64,000 nt of DNA from JACMLD01 sp047602295 (GTDB lineage: Bacteria > Bacteroidota > Bacteroidia > Chitinophagales > Chitinophagaceae): assembly GCA_047602295.1 (NCBI GenBank), contig JASGHP010000001.1, forward strand, positions 2,542,001 to 2,606,000, written 5' to 3'. Shown here piece after piece: positions 8,602 through 17,370 of the stretch. A model generated the notes under the pieces. That model saw nothing but the letters and a program-made list of their open reading frames with translations, had not been told where the DNA came from and made no database searches. Both the position numbers and the translations under genes were made by a program. Within the stretch, counting starts at the first letter, position 1; each line of letters begins with the position of its first letter.

Positions 8602-10662
8602 ATGACAATCGCCAAGGCTAACGTTTTTGTTGCTATCAATTTCTTATTGCGCATTCGCGGCTTTATTCTCATTGCAAGTACTATTTGTTTTTTCTCCTCC
8701 TGTGTTAACAGGGTAAATCCTCCTCCGGTGGCAAGACAGGGACGAATGGATCTTTCTTCCTGGGATTTTCAGAAAGACGGAAACCTGCCATTGGATGGAC
8801 AATGGGAATTTTATTGGCAACAACTGTTAACACCAGCCGATTTTAAAAAGACAACGCCATCTCCAACAGGGTTTGCAATGGTAATTGGTGAATGGAATAA
8901 TGATACCATTGGCAAACTGAAAATTCCCGGCCAGGGTTTTGCCACTTATCGTTTATTGATAAACAAAGCTTCCTATCCCGGATTGCTCTCGTTAAGAATA
9001 CCGGATATAAGTTCTTCCTACCGCTTATGGGTAAACGATCAACTGGTGGCAGGTTGCGGGCAAGTAGCTGCAAATGCAAACTCCGCCGTGCCCCAATTTC
9101 TTCCATTGGCTGCTGCCTTTGCAGATCATTCAGACACATTGCAGGTGATTGTGCAGGTATCAAACTTTTTTTATGCAAGAGGTGGCATTTGGAAAAACAT
9201 TTACCTGGGTGATGTTTCTAAAATTGCTGCCCGCAGGGATGTAGAAAGAGACATACAATGGTGCGTAGCCGGTGCCATGTTTATTTTGTTTATATACCAC
9301 TTGCTAATATTCCTGCTTCGCAGAAAAGAATATGCTTCTTTTTGGTTTTCATTGCTATGCCTTGACGCGGCACTGCGCATGGTATTAACAGGTGAACGGG
9401 TTTTCTACAGCATGTTTCCTGATTTTCCGCTGGCTCTTGGCATAAAGCTGGAATATTTTACCGTTACGCTGGGTTTGCCAATCTATGTTATGGTGGCGCA
9501 TGAATTCTTTAAAGACGAGCTGTCAAAAAAAATCCGCAATATTATTATTGTTGTTGGTGCAATTGAATCGCTGCTGGTGGGCATTTTACCGGCCAGCATT
9601 TATACCGATAAACTGGTTACCATTATACAGGTAATTGTAATGCTTGAATGCCTTTACCTCATGTACGTGGTGGTAATGGCAATGATCAATAAAAGAAATT
9701 TTGCTGTCATTAGTTTTGTTGTCTATTGCCTGCAATTTGTTGCTATCGTAAATGATATTCTTTATTCGCAGTTGATTATTAATGGAGGCTTCCTGCTTGT
9801 ATATGCGTTTATGACTTTCCTGCTGGTGCAGGCATACATTCTTGCTTATCATTATTCACGGGCATATAGCAGTGTAGAAGATTTATCAATTCAACTGAAT
9901 GCAGCCAATACAGACCTGGAGAAAAAAGTAGAAGAGCGAACGCATGAGCTTAAGGAATCCAATGGCCAGTTATTTTCCGAGAAAAAGAAAGCAGAAGACC
10001 TGTTGCTTAACATTCTTCCGGTAGAGATTGCCGAAGAGCTTAAAGAAAAAGGATATGCTAAGGCAAGGCGTTATCCATCTATCACGGTAATGTTTACCGA
10101 TTTCATGAATTTTACCCATGCGGCTGAAGAACTTACTCCTGAACAATTGGTTGCCGAAATTGATTATTGCTATCGTGCTTACGATGAAATTATTCAGCGG
10201 TATGGGTTGGAAAAAATAAAAACCATGGGTGATTCTTATATCTGTGCGGGTGGCTTGCCCAGCATGAATTTTACACACCCGGAAGATGTGGTAAGGGCTT
10301 CGTTGGATATAAGAGATTTTATGGAGCAATACGCAGCAGAGAAAAAAGCAAAAGGCGAGACTGCATTTGCCGTACGCATTGGTGTGCATACAGGTCCCGC
10401 CGTTGCCGGCATTGTTGGTGTAAAAAAGTTTGCCTATGATATCTGGGGAGATTCTGTAAACCTTGCAGCACGTATGGAGAGCAGCGGTCAGCCGGGAAAA
10501 GTAAATATTTCAAATAGCACTTATCAATTGGTGAAAGACAAATTTGCGTGCACGTATCGTGGCAAAATAGAAGCAAAAAATAAAGGTGAGGTAGACATGT
10601 ATTTTATAGAAAGACATGCGCAAACACCCCACGAGCATTTAACGAAAAGCATTTTAAAATAA
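8602..10662 (+). CDS. Lipoprotein-anchored 7TM class III adenylate cyclase
   Basis: A 686-residue receptor-type cyclase. With the ATG at 8602 it begins with a lipoprotein signal (FILIASTICFFSSC, Cys34). Next come a beta-rich periplasmic domain (~45-205) resembling the jelly-roll sensors of 7TM-DISM receptors, seven hydrophobic segments (~215-420), a short coiled coil (LEKKVEERTHELKES), and a class III cyclase domain (~485-670). Metal ligands Asp500 (FTDFMNF) and Asp544 (KTMGDSY), purine-selecting Lys540 and Asp613 (YDIW), and transition-state Asn620/Arg624 (SVNLAARM) are present. Lys plus Asp fits ATP rather than GTP, so 3',5'-cAMP is the predicted product. The open frame begins upstream at 8527, but that start lies in a hairpin. 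The ligand is unknown. Confidence 0.9.
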   Translation: MTIAKANVFVAINFLLRIRGFILIASTICFFSSCVNRVNPPPVARQGRMDLSSWDFQKDGNLPLDGQWEFYWQQLLTPADFKKTTPSPTGFAMVIGEWNNDTIGKLKIPGQGFATYRLLINKASYPGLLSLRIPDISSSYRLWVNDQLVAGCGQVAANANSAVPQFLPLAAAFADHSDTLQVIVQVSNFFYARGGIWKNIYLGDVSKIAARRDVERDIQWCVAGAMFILFIYHLLIFLLRRKEYASFWFSLLCLDAALRMVLTGERVFYSMFPDFPLALGIKLEYFTVTLGLPIYVMVAHEFFKDELSKKIRNIIIVVGAIESLLVGILPASIYTDKLVTIIQVIVMLECLYLMYVVVMAMINKRNFAVISFVVYCLQFVAIVNDILYSQLIINGGFLLVYAFMTFLLVQAYILAYHYSRAYSSVEDLSIQLNAANTDLEKKVEERTHELKESNGQLFSEKKKAEDLLLNILPVEIAEELKEKGYAKARRYPSITVMFTDFMNFTHAAEELTPEQLVAEIDYCYRAYDEIIQRYGLEKIKTMGDSYICAGGLPSMNFTHPEDVVRASLDIRDFMEQYAAEKKAKGETAFAVRIGVHTGPAVAGIVGVKKFAYDIWGDSVNLAARMESSGQPGKVNISNSTYQLVKDKFACTYRGKIEAKNKGEVDMYFIERHAQTPHEHLTKSILK

Positions 10663-10691
10663 TTTCAGAGCGGTTGAGAATGCCTGTTTTA

Positions 10692-11624
10692 TTAATGACC
10701 AGGGTAGGAGGCTAAAGGCAAATGCACTTCTGCCATCATGCACCTTGCACTGCCACCACCATTTGTTTCAATTGTTGTTAAAGGAGAATGGATGATTTTA
10801 TTATAAGCACTTAGTTTTTCAACCTGTTCTTTGTTAAGCGATTCATAAGCTTGCGAAGACATTACCAGCAATTGTTCTCCTTTGTTATTGCTTACCTGCA
10901 GCATATTGCCTGCAAAATGATTCATCTGGTCATACGAGATGGTTATAACTTCTTTTCCTGTTTGCTTAAAACAATCTTTCAGATCTGCTTTTTCATGATC
11001 TGCAGGCACTGCATCCAAACAAATCACCACGTATTTATCGGCCATGCACATCATTACATTGGTATGATAAATTGGCTGGCCTTTTTGATCCACTGCATCA
11101 AACGAAACAGGCGTATAGCCCAGCTTCTCACAAAAATCCGTCAGCACAAAATAATCTGTTCTATCAGAAATGCAGGCATAAGCAATTTTGTTTTGCCTGT
11201 CCAGCACCATGCTGCCCGTTCCTTCTAAAAATGCTGATTCGGCTTCGTTAGAACTAAGATCTATTTTTTGTGTAATGGAAAACTTTTCAGCAATCTTTTC
11301 TAATACAGCAGGCTTTCTTTCCAACCGGCGATTAACTGCATACATCGGGTATAGCACCACAGTACCATCATCGTGAAAAGATACCCAGTTGTTCGGGAAA
11401 ACAGAATCCGGTGTATAAGGTTCAGGTGTATCATTTATAACGGTTACATCTACTCCATTTTGCTGAAGCACCTGCACAAAATCATCAAACTCTTTTCGGG
11501 CTTTTTCCTGCACGCCTGCGTCATTGTTGGCTACCTGGAAAGCATTGTTTACGGCAGTCTCCGCATTAAAAGCAAAGTTCACCGGACGTATCATTAGTAA
11601 GTGTGATGTAGTTTGACTGATCAT
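10692..11624 (-). CDS. ctlX: Citrulline utilization hydrolase CtlX-like (guanidino-modifying superfamily)
   Basis: A 310-residue protein of the arginine deiminase/amidinotransferase fold. It starts with the conserved strand HLLMIRPVNFAFNAETAVNNAFQ. The catalytic His lies in IYHTNVMMCM and the nucleophilic Cys near the C-terminus in NGGGSARCMMAE. The CtlX group is described as acting on citrulline, giving ornithine with release of ammonia and CO2; this is family knowledge, not tested here. It lies 91 bp downstream of an arginine deiminase-like gene on the same strand, and the pair could take arginine to citrulline to ornithine. The fold is certain and the exact substrate is moderately supported. 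Confidence 0.83.
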   Translation of the reverse strand: MISQTTSHLLMIRPVNFAFNAETAVNNAFQVANNDAGVQEKARKEFDDFVQVLQQNGVDVTVINDTPEPYTPDSVFPNNWVSFHDDGTVVLYPMYAVNRRLERKPAVLEKIAEKFSITQKIDLSSNEAESAFLEGTGSMVLDRQNKIAYACISDRTDYFVLTDFCEKLGYTPVSFDAVDQKGQPIYHTNVMMCMADKYVVICLDAVPADHEKADLKDCFKQTGKEVITISYDQMNHFAGNMLQVSNNKGEQLLVMSSQAYESLNKEQVEKLSAYNKIIHSPLTTIETNGGGSARCMMAEVHLPLASYPGH

Positions 11625-11627
11625 TTT

Positions 11628-11716
11628 ATTTGTGTTAGGTGTTGCGTGTTATGTGCTATGTAGCGTTGACGGCGCCTTTCCAACTTAAAACCTATCACTT
11701 AACACTTAAAACTTTT
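11628..11716. repeat. TTAAGT/GTGTTA-type low-complexity repeat
   Basis: The gap between the two minus-strand genes contains GTGTTAGGTGTTGCGTG-like words on one side and CTTAAAACCTATCACTTAACACTTAAAAC on the other (given in two parts: CTTAAAACC and TATCACTTAACAC). It belongs to a family of similar intergenic stretches near 30.5, 36.57, 44.93 and 50.64-50.76 kb. Confidence 0.5.
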
Positions 11717-13161
11717 TAAAGTTCGTCTCTCAGCAGCGGCATGCTCATGCAATGAAAGCCACCTCTTGCCCTCGACAATTCTGCAGACGGCATTAATATT
11801 AACGTGTCTTTCATCTTCTCCACTTTCAGATCGCCTGATTCCAGTTGCTGTATTAGTTCATGCGCATGAATAACGGAAAATCCGTTTTCTTTAAAAGCAT
11901 CTACTGTGCGGTCGTTTCTATCATATCCAAGCACAACACCTTCTTTTAAAGCAAGCAGATTGCAGGAGTCGGTCCATTGTTCTCTTGCATCAAAAGGAAA
12001 TTCATTGTTGCCGGAATAGATGAATTTTACTTTTTCCTCGCAGCCAAGATCATTTTCGCTGATGTCTATTAAAAGATCTTCCAGGTTATCGAAATATTTT
12101 GGATTGCTGATGTCTTTCTTTTTAAACTGGATGATGGTAAGCTTTTCATCTTTCTTTTTTTCTTCCAGCACCCTTTGTATGGGGTCTGCGTTTTCCATCT
12201 TCATAGATTTGCGGCTGAAGTTGCCCAGCATTACCCACACATTTCTTTTTACCTGCGTAAACACCGTATCAATATGCATGTAATCCCTTTTCTTCGGAAT
12301 TTTTACAATGCTTATTTTTTTAACCACATTTTTCTCAAACAACAATTTTACCGCCAGGTGTGCAGCTTCCATGCTGGTGCGTTCACTTACGCCTATCAGC
12401 AGATGATCTTTGCTTACCACCATTACATCTCCGCCTTCCAGTGTTACTTTATGATCATCACCCTCTTTTGGCAACAGGAAATGATGAAAGGTGTCGGGTA
12501 TCTCAATAATATTATCGTGGTAGTCTTCAAACAACGGGTGATTAAAGAAAATGTATTTTGCCAGCAATGCTTCCCTGGTTCGTGCTTTCTTGGCTGGTTT
12601 GTTTAGTAACACCATATTGTTGATGACAATGCCAATATCCCTGGTGAAAATAAAATTGGGTATTGGCGCAAAAATCATCCGGTCGTTTTCAAGCGTACCA
12701 CTGATAAATGTTTTGGCCAATTGCACAGGCGAAACATTTAATAATTCTTTTTGCAATTGGTAAGAACATCCTTCTATGGCGCAAACAGAAGCCGTTAGCT
12801 TCATTTTTATTTCTTCATTTTCCAAAAGCTCAGCCAATAGCCATTGCAGTTCCACTACTTTGTCAGACTTGAAAAAGTTTTCATTGTCTGGTTTATAAAA
12901 GTTGCGTTTGCCTTTGGTGCCATCAATTTCTTTTAGCTTGCCCTGTATCTTTTCCGGGTCAAGAAAATAGAGCAGAATCTTTGTATAGAAATCATATTCT
13001 TTCCTGCGGATGGTATCCAGGTGTACAATGTCTTCAAACAACCAGTCCTGCGCTTTAGACGGAACCACTTTTCCAATGCCACTGTCTGGGCTATGTACCA
13101 ATAATCTTCGTAAAGTGCCTATTTCTGAACTAACCTGTAACTGAGGAGCCTGTTTCGACAT
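11716..13161 (-). CDS. Arginine deiminase family protein
   Basis: A 481-residue enzyme of the arginine deiminase group, predicted to hydrolyse arginine to citrulline and ammonia in the cytoplasm. The N-terminus has the expected TLRRLLVHSPDSGIGKV. The catalytic His is in YMHIDTVFTQV, with acidic residues in FTRDIG and EGGDVMVV, and the nucleophilic Cys is in RARGGFHCMSMPL close to the end. It is longer than classical ArcA (~410 residues), as in the Bacteroidota subgroup. No carbamoyltransferase or carbamate kinase follows; a CtlX-like gene does. A canonical ADI pathway therefore looks unlikely here. Confidence 0.85.
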   Translation of the reverse strand: MSKQAPQLQVSSEIGTLRRLLVHSPDSGIGKVVPSKAQDWLFEDIVHLDTIRRKEYDFYTKILLYFLDPEKIQGKLKEIDGTKGKRNFYKPDNENFFKSDKVVELQWLLAELLENEEIKMKLTASVCAIEGCSYQLQKELLNVSPVQLAKTFISGTLENDRMIFAPIPNFIFTRDIGIVINNMVLLNKPAKKARTREALLAKYIFFNHPLFEDYHDNIIEIPDTFHHFLLPKEGDDHKVTLEGGDVMVVSKDHLLIGVSERTSMEAAHLAVKLLFEKNVVKKISIVKIPKKRDYMHIDTVFTQVKRNVWVMLGNFSRKSMKMENADPIQRVLEEKKKDEKLTIIQFKKKDISNPKYFDNLEDLLIDISENDLGCEEKVKFIYSGNNEFPFDAREQWTDSCNLLALKEGVVLGYDRNDRTVDAFKENGFSVIHAHELIQQLESGDLKVEKMKDTLILMPSAELSRARGGFHCMSMPLLRDEL

Positions 13162-13316
13162 AAAAATATTTGAGGGTGAACAATCGCACAGCTAAATGCC
13201 GTGTTCGTGAAAATGCAGGTGCAAAGCCTTCTTTAATCGGGGATGTAAAAATTGGCCGGCAATGTTGCACCGGCAAAGCTGAAGATAAAATGTCTTATGT
13301 GTAAGGCAAAGCGCAT

Positions 13317-13351
13317 AAAAAAATCCCTGTAAAGATAAGACTTTACAGGGA
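13317..13351 (-). terminator. Rho-independent terminator after the universal stress gene
   Basis: Arms TCCCTGTAAAG and CTTTACAGGGA (13324-13351) form a perfect 11-bp stem. On the minus strand it is followed by seven T residues. It lies about 70 bp past the stop of the USP gene. Confidence 0.8.
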
Positions 13352-13356
13352 GATCG

Positions 13357-13422
13357 GAGGTCAGAAGTCAGAAGTCTGAAGTCTGAAGTCGGATGTCGGA
13401 CTTCAGACCTCTGACTTCATAT
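13357..13422. repeat. AGTCAGAAGTCTGAAGTC-type tandem/inverted repeat
   Basis: Directly repeated words AGTCAGA and AGTCTGA are followed by their reverse complement (GACTTCAGACCTCTGACTTC), so the stretch can fold back on itself. It touches the stop of the USP gene. It is one of several distinct low-complexity intergenic repeat types in the window. Confidence 0.6.
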
Positions 13423-14255
13423 TATTCATGTACAGCTACCAGTGGCACATGGCTATGATAGGCTAATTTTTTTGTGTAACTGCTTTTAAACAGCCCGCCC
13501 AGGAAAGAATGATTTTTTGGCACTGTAAAAATCATATCAATTTTATAATCCTCTACAAACTGGTTGATGGCATCAATGAAATCATATTGGCGAATGAAAT
13601 AGAACTCAGACTCGTAACCAGAAAGAATGGTTTCCAGTTTTGCACGTTCTGCTTTGTATTCTTCTGTCACCTCTACATAATGTTCGCTGTCTACATTCAC
13701 CACATGTATAAATGGATTGAAAAGATCCAATACTTCTTTTAATGCTTTTACAGGTGTAGTTGTTTCTACATCTTTAAAGTCTGAAGTAAGTGCAATGTTT
13801 TTGATGCCGGTAAAAGACGCATCAGGTGGCACAATCATCACCGGGCAAACATTGCGGTTAACCATGTTCAGTGTATTGCTGCCAATAAAGATTTGCTCAA
13901 GCTTTGTAGCGCCTGTAATGCCCATAATGATGAGGCTGGCTTCTTTGTGGCGGGCCAATCTTTCCAGGCTATCAATAAAAGAGCTTTCTTCTTCTGCATA
14001 AGTAGAGATGCGTGCATTAGGTGCAGCATTCAGCATTTCAGTCTTCACACTTTCCAAGGCAAGTTCCATAATTTTCTTGCGGGCTGCATGATCATTATAA
14101 ACAACCGAGCCATCACTGCTTTCAGTATCTATTTTATCAAACACATTGTAAAGAATGATTTCCGCGCCAATTACTTTTTCCGCCAAATGAGCGGCAAAAC
14201 GGGCTGCGTTTTTCGATGTGTCAGAAAAGTCAGTAGGAACAATAAAGGTCTTCAT
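13422..14255 (-). CDS. Tandem universal stress protein (UspA family)
   Basis: A 277-residue cytoplasmic protein with two Usp folds. Domain 1 begins MKTFIVPTDFSDTSKNAARFAAHLA and carries the nucleotide-loop-like GITGATKLEQIFIGSNTLNMV. Domain 2 begins NIALTSDFKDVE and ends in a degenerate GGLFKSSYTKKLAYHSHVPLVAV. The frame is open to 14387, but the ATG at 14255 gives the normal family N-terminus and is preferred. Usp proteins bind nucleotides and support survival in stress. A terminator follows at 13317-13351. Confidence 0.9.
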   Translation of the reverse strand: MKTFIVPTDFSDTSKNAARFAAHLAEKVIGAEIILYNVFDKIDTESSDGSVVYNDHAARKKIMELALESVKTEMLNAAPNARISTYAEEESSFIDSLERLARHKEASLIIMGITGATKLEQIFIGSNTLNMVNRNVCPVMIVPPDASFTGIKNIALTSDFKDVETTTPVKALKEVLDLFNPFIHVVNVDSEHYVEVTEEYKAERAKLETILSGYESEFYFIRQYDFIDAINQFVEDYKIDMIFTVPKNHSFLGGLFKSSYTKKLAYHSHVPLVAVHE

Positions 14256-14335
14256 TGATGATTGTTTTGATTGAAAGCAAATATAGGATTTATGGCTGCT
14301 CCTCAAAATTTGCCTGCGGGAAGTATTGTACAAAA

Positions 14336-14360
14336 AAAAGCCCCGCATTGTGCGGGGCTG
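14336..14360 (-). terminator. Rho-independent terminator after the KKDGTADMRYKANK protein gene
   Basis: Arms AGCCCCGCA and TGCGGGGCT (14339-14359) form a perfect 9-bp stem with a 3-nt loop. On the minus strand a run of T residues follows. Confidence 0.85.
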
Positions 14361-14383
14361 TGCTATCTTAAAGGAAGTGATTA

Positions 14384-14686
14384 TCAACCTTTCTTTTTGG
14401 TAGAATCTTTGGCAGCTTTATTTGCTTTGTAGCGCATATCTGCTGTGCCGTCTTTTTTAGTTGGGCCCGCAGGAGCTGCTGTTGTTTTAGCTGCATCTTT
14501 ATTTGCTTTGTAGCGCATGTCTGCAGTACCATCTTTTTTAGTAGGGCCTGCTGCGTTCATTTTTACAACCTTGGCGCTATCTTTTTTAACTGCGGTTAAT
14601 TTTGAATCTTTAGGTTTAGGTTGCGCCTGGGCAAACATAACTGTTGAGGTAAGAAGCATTGCAAAGGCAATCAGTAACTTTTTCAT
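14384..14686 (-). CDS. Small secreted lysine-rich repeat protein
   Basis: A 100-residue exported protein: signal peptide MKKLLIAFAMLLTSTVMFAQA, then a Lys/Ala-rich mature part. Two copies of GPTKKDGTADMRYKANK are separated by a short alanine/threonine linker. The ATG at 14686 gives the clean signal peptide; an upstream ATG at 14716 is less likely. I recognise no enzyme family. The strongly basic, duplicated motif suggests a surface or periplasmic binding role, which is inference only. The strong terminator supports its being a real expressed gene. Confidence 0.75.
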   Translation of the reverse strand: MKKLLIAFAMLLTSTVMFAQAQPKPKDSKLTAVKKDSAKVVKMNAAGPTKKDGTADMRYKANKDAAKTTAAPAGPTKKDGTADMRYKANKAAKDSTKKKG

Positions 14687-14861
14687 TTGTAAATGGTTTT
14701 TAAATGAGTGATTCAATTTTAGGATTACAAGTTAGAGACAAGTCCATATTGCATGAAAAAATTATTGTTAACAACTGGTGAATTGTAGATTGTTTTCCCC
14801 AGGCCGAAAGCAGCTTCTTTGACCATTTATTCCTTTTCTTTGCAAGCAATACAGATACAAT

Positions 14862-16760
14862 ATGAAAAGAAACCTCTTGTCAGCACTCGTACTTTTATTG
14901 ACTGTTACTGCAATGGGCCAGCAAACAGATCCTGGCATTGCGCTCATTCCGCAGCCTGTAAGCCTGCAACGCCAGCAGGGCAGTTTTACACTCTTGTCCA
15001 GTACAGTTATTGAGACTGATGCTGATGGGGTAGGAGTGGCCAATTACCTGGCCGCTAAAATTAAGATGGCCACTGGCTACCAGCTAAATGTTAAGAACGC
15101 TACCAGTAAAAATACGGGTACAATTAAGTTTCAGTTAGCAGCCGACAAAACACTAAGCAATGAACAATATCAATTGACTGTTTCAGGCAATGGCATTACC
15201 ATTACTGCACCATCCCCGGCCGGTTTGTTTTATGGTGTGCAAACATTGTTGCAGTTATTTCCGGCAGCAATAGAAAGCAAAACGCCTGTGTTGAATGCTG
15301 CATGGACAGTACCCGCTGTAACCATTACAGACTATCCGCGTTTTGGCTGGAGGGGATTGATGTTTGATGTATCACGCCATTTTTTTACCATGCAGGAAGT
15401 AAAAGAATTTATGGATGAAATGGCCCGCTATAAATTCAACCTGTTGCACCTGCACCTTACAGACGATGAAGGCTGGCGCATAGAAATAAAAAGCTATCCT
15501 AAACTTACTACAGTAGGCGCCTGGAATGTACAGAAGACAGGCACCTTTGGAAAATTCTCTGAGCCAACAGCAGATGAACCCAGGAACTACGGCGGCTTCT
15601 TTACACAGGAAGATATAAAAGAACTGGTGACTTATGCAAAAACACTTTTCATTAATATACTCCCTGAAATTGACGTACCCGGTCATAGCCTTGCTGCAGT
15701 CGCTTCTTACCCTGAACTAAGCTGCACGCCCGGCAATTATAAAACAAACTCTGGCGAGCCATTTATGATATGGCCACCCAAAGGTCATTTCTATGGATTG
15801 GTAGACAACACACTCTGCCCTGCTAACGACCAGGTGTACACGTTTTTAGATAAAGTGATTGGAGAAGTGGCTACACTATTTCCTTTTGAATACATACATA
15901 TGGGTGGAGACGAAACTGCCCGCAACTTCTGGGAGAAGAGTGAAGCGATTAAAGGATTGATGAAAAGAGAAAAGCTGAAAAACCTGGACGAAGTGCAAAG
16001 CTATTTTGTAAAGAAAGTAGAAAAAATTGTTGAATCGAAAGGAAAAAAGCTGATAGGCTGGGATGAAATACTGGATGGCGGATTGGCACCCAACGCAACG
16101 GTAATGAGCTGGCGCGGTATAAAAGGTGGTATAGAAGCTACCAAACTTGGCCACGAAGTAGTAATGAGCCCTACCACATTTGCTTACCTGGATTATATGC
16201 AAACTGATCCATCATTAGAGCCGCCGGTATATGCTACACTGCGATTGAAAACGGCGTATGAATTAAACCCCGTACCCGATGGTGTAAACCCAAAACTAAT
16301 AAAAGGCGGACAGGCAAACCTATGGACAGAACAGGTGTACAATATGCGCCACCTGCAATACATGATTTGGCCACGTGCGTTTGCTACTGCAGAATCTGTA
16401 TGGAGCGATGCAGGCAAAAAGAACTGGAATGATTTTGTAGGCCGCGTAGAAAAACATTTTGAACGATACAATATTGCCGGCATAAAGTATGCGCCCAGCA
16501 TGTACGATCCTATTGTGAAAGTTGCCAGGGACACTACTGCCGGAATAAAAATAGATTTTGACAATGAGCTGGAAGGACTGGATGTATATTACAGTTTTGA
16601 TAACTCTTACCCCGATAATTTTTATCCGCGTTATAACAACAGCCCGGTAACAATGCCCAAAGATGCAGTATTGCTGCGTGCCATCACTTACCGCAATGGA
16701 AAACCTGTTGGCAGAATGATGAGCATTACACGTGATGATCTTGCAAAAAGAGCGAAGTGA
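14862..16760 (+). CDS. Beta-N-acetylhexosaminidase, GH20
   Basis: A 632-residue secreted glycosidase that removes terminal GlcNAc/GalNAc from chitooligosaccharides or glycans. It has a signal peptide (residues 1-19), an N-terminal GH20b domain (~25-155), and the catalytic GH20 barrel (~158-510). The catalytic pair Asp350-Glu351 lies in HMGGDET, with substrate-binding HLTDDEGWR and the late motif GGQANLWTEQV. A C-terminal beta domain (~545-630: DVYYSFDNSYP) resembles the chitobiase C-terminal region. No sugar-utilisation locus is adjacent. The family call is secure. Confidence 0.96.
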   Translation: MKRNLLSALVLLLTVTAMGQQTDPGIALIPQPVSLQRQQGSFTLLSSTVIETDADGVGVANYLAAKIKMATGYQLNVKNATSKNTGTIKFQLAADKTLSNEQYQLTVSGNGITITAPSPAGLFYGVQTLLQLFPAAIESKTPVLNAAWTVPAVTITDYPRFGWRGLMFDVSRHFFTMQEVKEFMDEMARYKFNLLHLHLTDDEGWRIEIKSYPKLTTVGAWNVQKTGTFGKFSEPTADEPRNYGGFFTQEDIKELVTYAKTLFINILPEIDVPGHSLAAVASYPELSCTPGNYKTNSGEPFMIWPPKGHFYGLVDNTLCPANDQVYTFLDKVIGEVATLFPFEYIHMGGDETARNFWEKSEAIKGLMKREKLKNLDEVQSYFVKKVEKIVESKGKKLIGWDEILDGGLAPNATVMSWRGIKGGIEATKLGHEVVMSPTTFAYLDYMQTDPSLEPPVYATLRLKTAYELNPVPDGVNPKLIKGGQANLWTEQVYNMRHLQYMIWPRAFATAESVWSDAGKKNWNDFVGRVEKHFERYNIAGIKYAPSMYDPIVKVARDTTAGIKIDFDNELEGLDVYYSFDNSYPDNFYPRYNNSPVTMPKDAVLLRAITYRNGKPVGRMMSITRDDLAKRAK

Positions 16761-16915
16761 AGAAAGCTGCTAGCTGTGAGCTACTAGCTGCTAGCCTCGA
16801 AGAATGCTGCTAGCCATTAGCTGCAAGCTGCAAGTCTTGTACAACGCAAACGACTTGCAGCTTGTGGCTTATAGCTTGTGGCTTGCAGCTCGTAGCTCAC
16901 GGCTCAAAGCTCACC
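16761..16915. repeat. AGCTGC/TAGCT-rich inverted repeat
   Basis: The left half carries GAAAGCTGCTAGCTGTGAGC and similar words. The right half carries their reverse-complement type (GACTTGCAGCTTGTGGC, AGCTCGTAGCTC), so the stretch can form a long imperfect hairpin just after the GH20 stop. Related copies lie near 32.04-32.19, 35.75, 35.91, 36.75, 44.97-45.09, 46.15-46.23, 51.28 and 54.82 kb. Confidence 0.7.
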
Positions 16916-17074
16916 CATAGTGGCTTATTATTATTCCATCGAAGCAATCTGTTTATAATTAAGAGAAGCTGTAGAGAAACAAAAGCGGTAATACTTAAAA
17001 AAGTATAGCAGCACTTGCTAAATAATACCTGTAAGGTGGGGAAGCAATCAACTAGTAGCTTGAAAAAACCGGTA

Positions 17075-17370
17075 TAAGTTACCCTGGTTTTGCCTATAAG
17101 TTACCTTGGTTTTGCCTATAACTGACCTTGGTTATCGGTATAAATGACCCTGGTTATACCTATAACTGACCCTGGTTATAGGGAAAAGTGAGGTCATTTA
17201 TGCCTATAAATGACCCTGATTATAGGGAAAAGTAAGCTAACTTATACCTAAAAGGAAGGTCACTTTTCCCTATAAATTCCAGTCTTTCAGGTAAAAACGC
17301 CCCTGCTTATAGGTAAAAGTGCTAGTGGTTTTATTTATAAATGACTTTTGTTTTAGCTAAAACTTATCTT
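17075..17370. repeat. Diverged tandem array of ~13 hairpin-forming 22-bp units
   Basis: Read from 17075, the sequence falls into consecutive 22-bp units (one is 21 bp) starting TAA or AAA and mostly ending CCTA or GGGA/GGTA. The core of the best units is TGACCCTGG. Several units are perfect hairpins across the unit boundary: arms GGTATAA/TTATACC (17137-17160) and CCTATAA/TTATAGG (17159-17182), each with a 10-nt loop. The arms differ between units but stay complementary. Some units, for example that with GGTCATTTAT, are inverted relative to their neighbours. No ORF runs through the array. Confidence 0.85.

Noticed and set aside
17075..17370. CRISPR-like array
   Set aside because: The unit is 22 bp with no unique spacers between units, and there are no cas genes. 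It is a contiguous tandem array.
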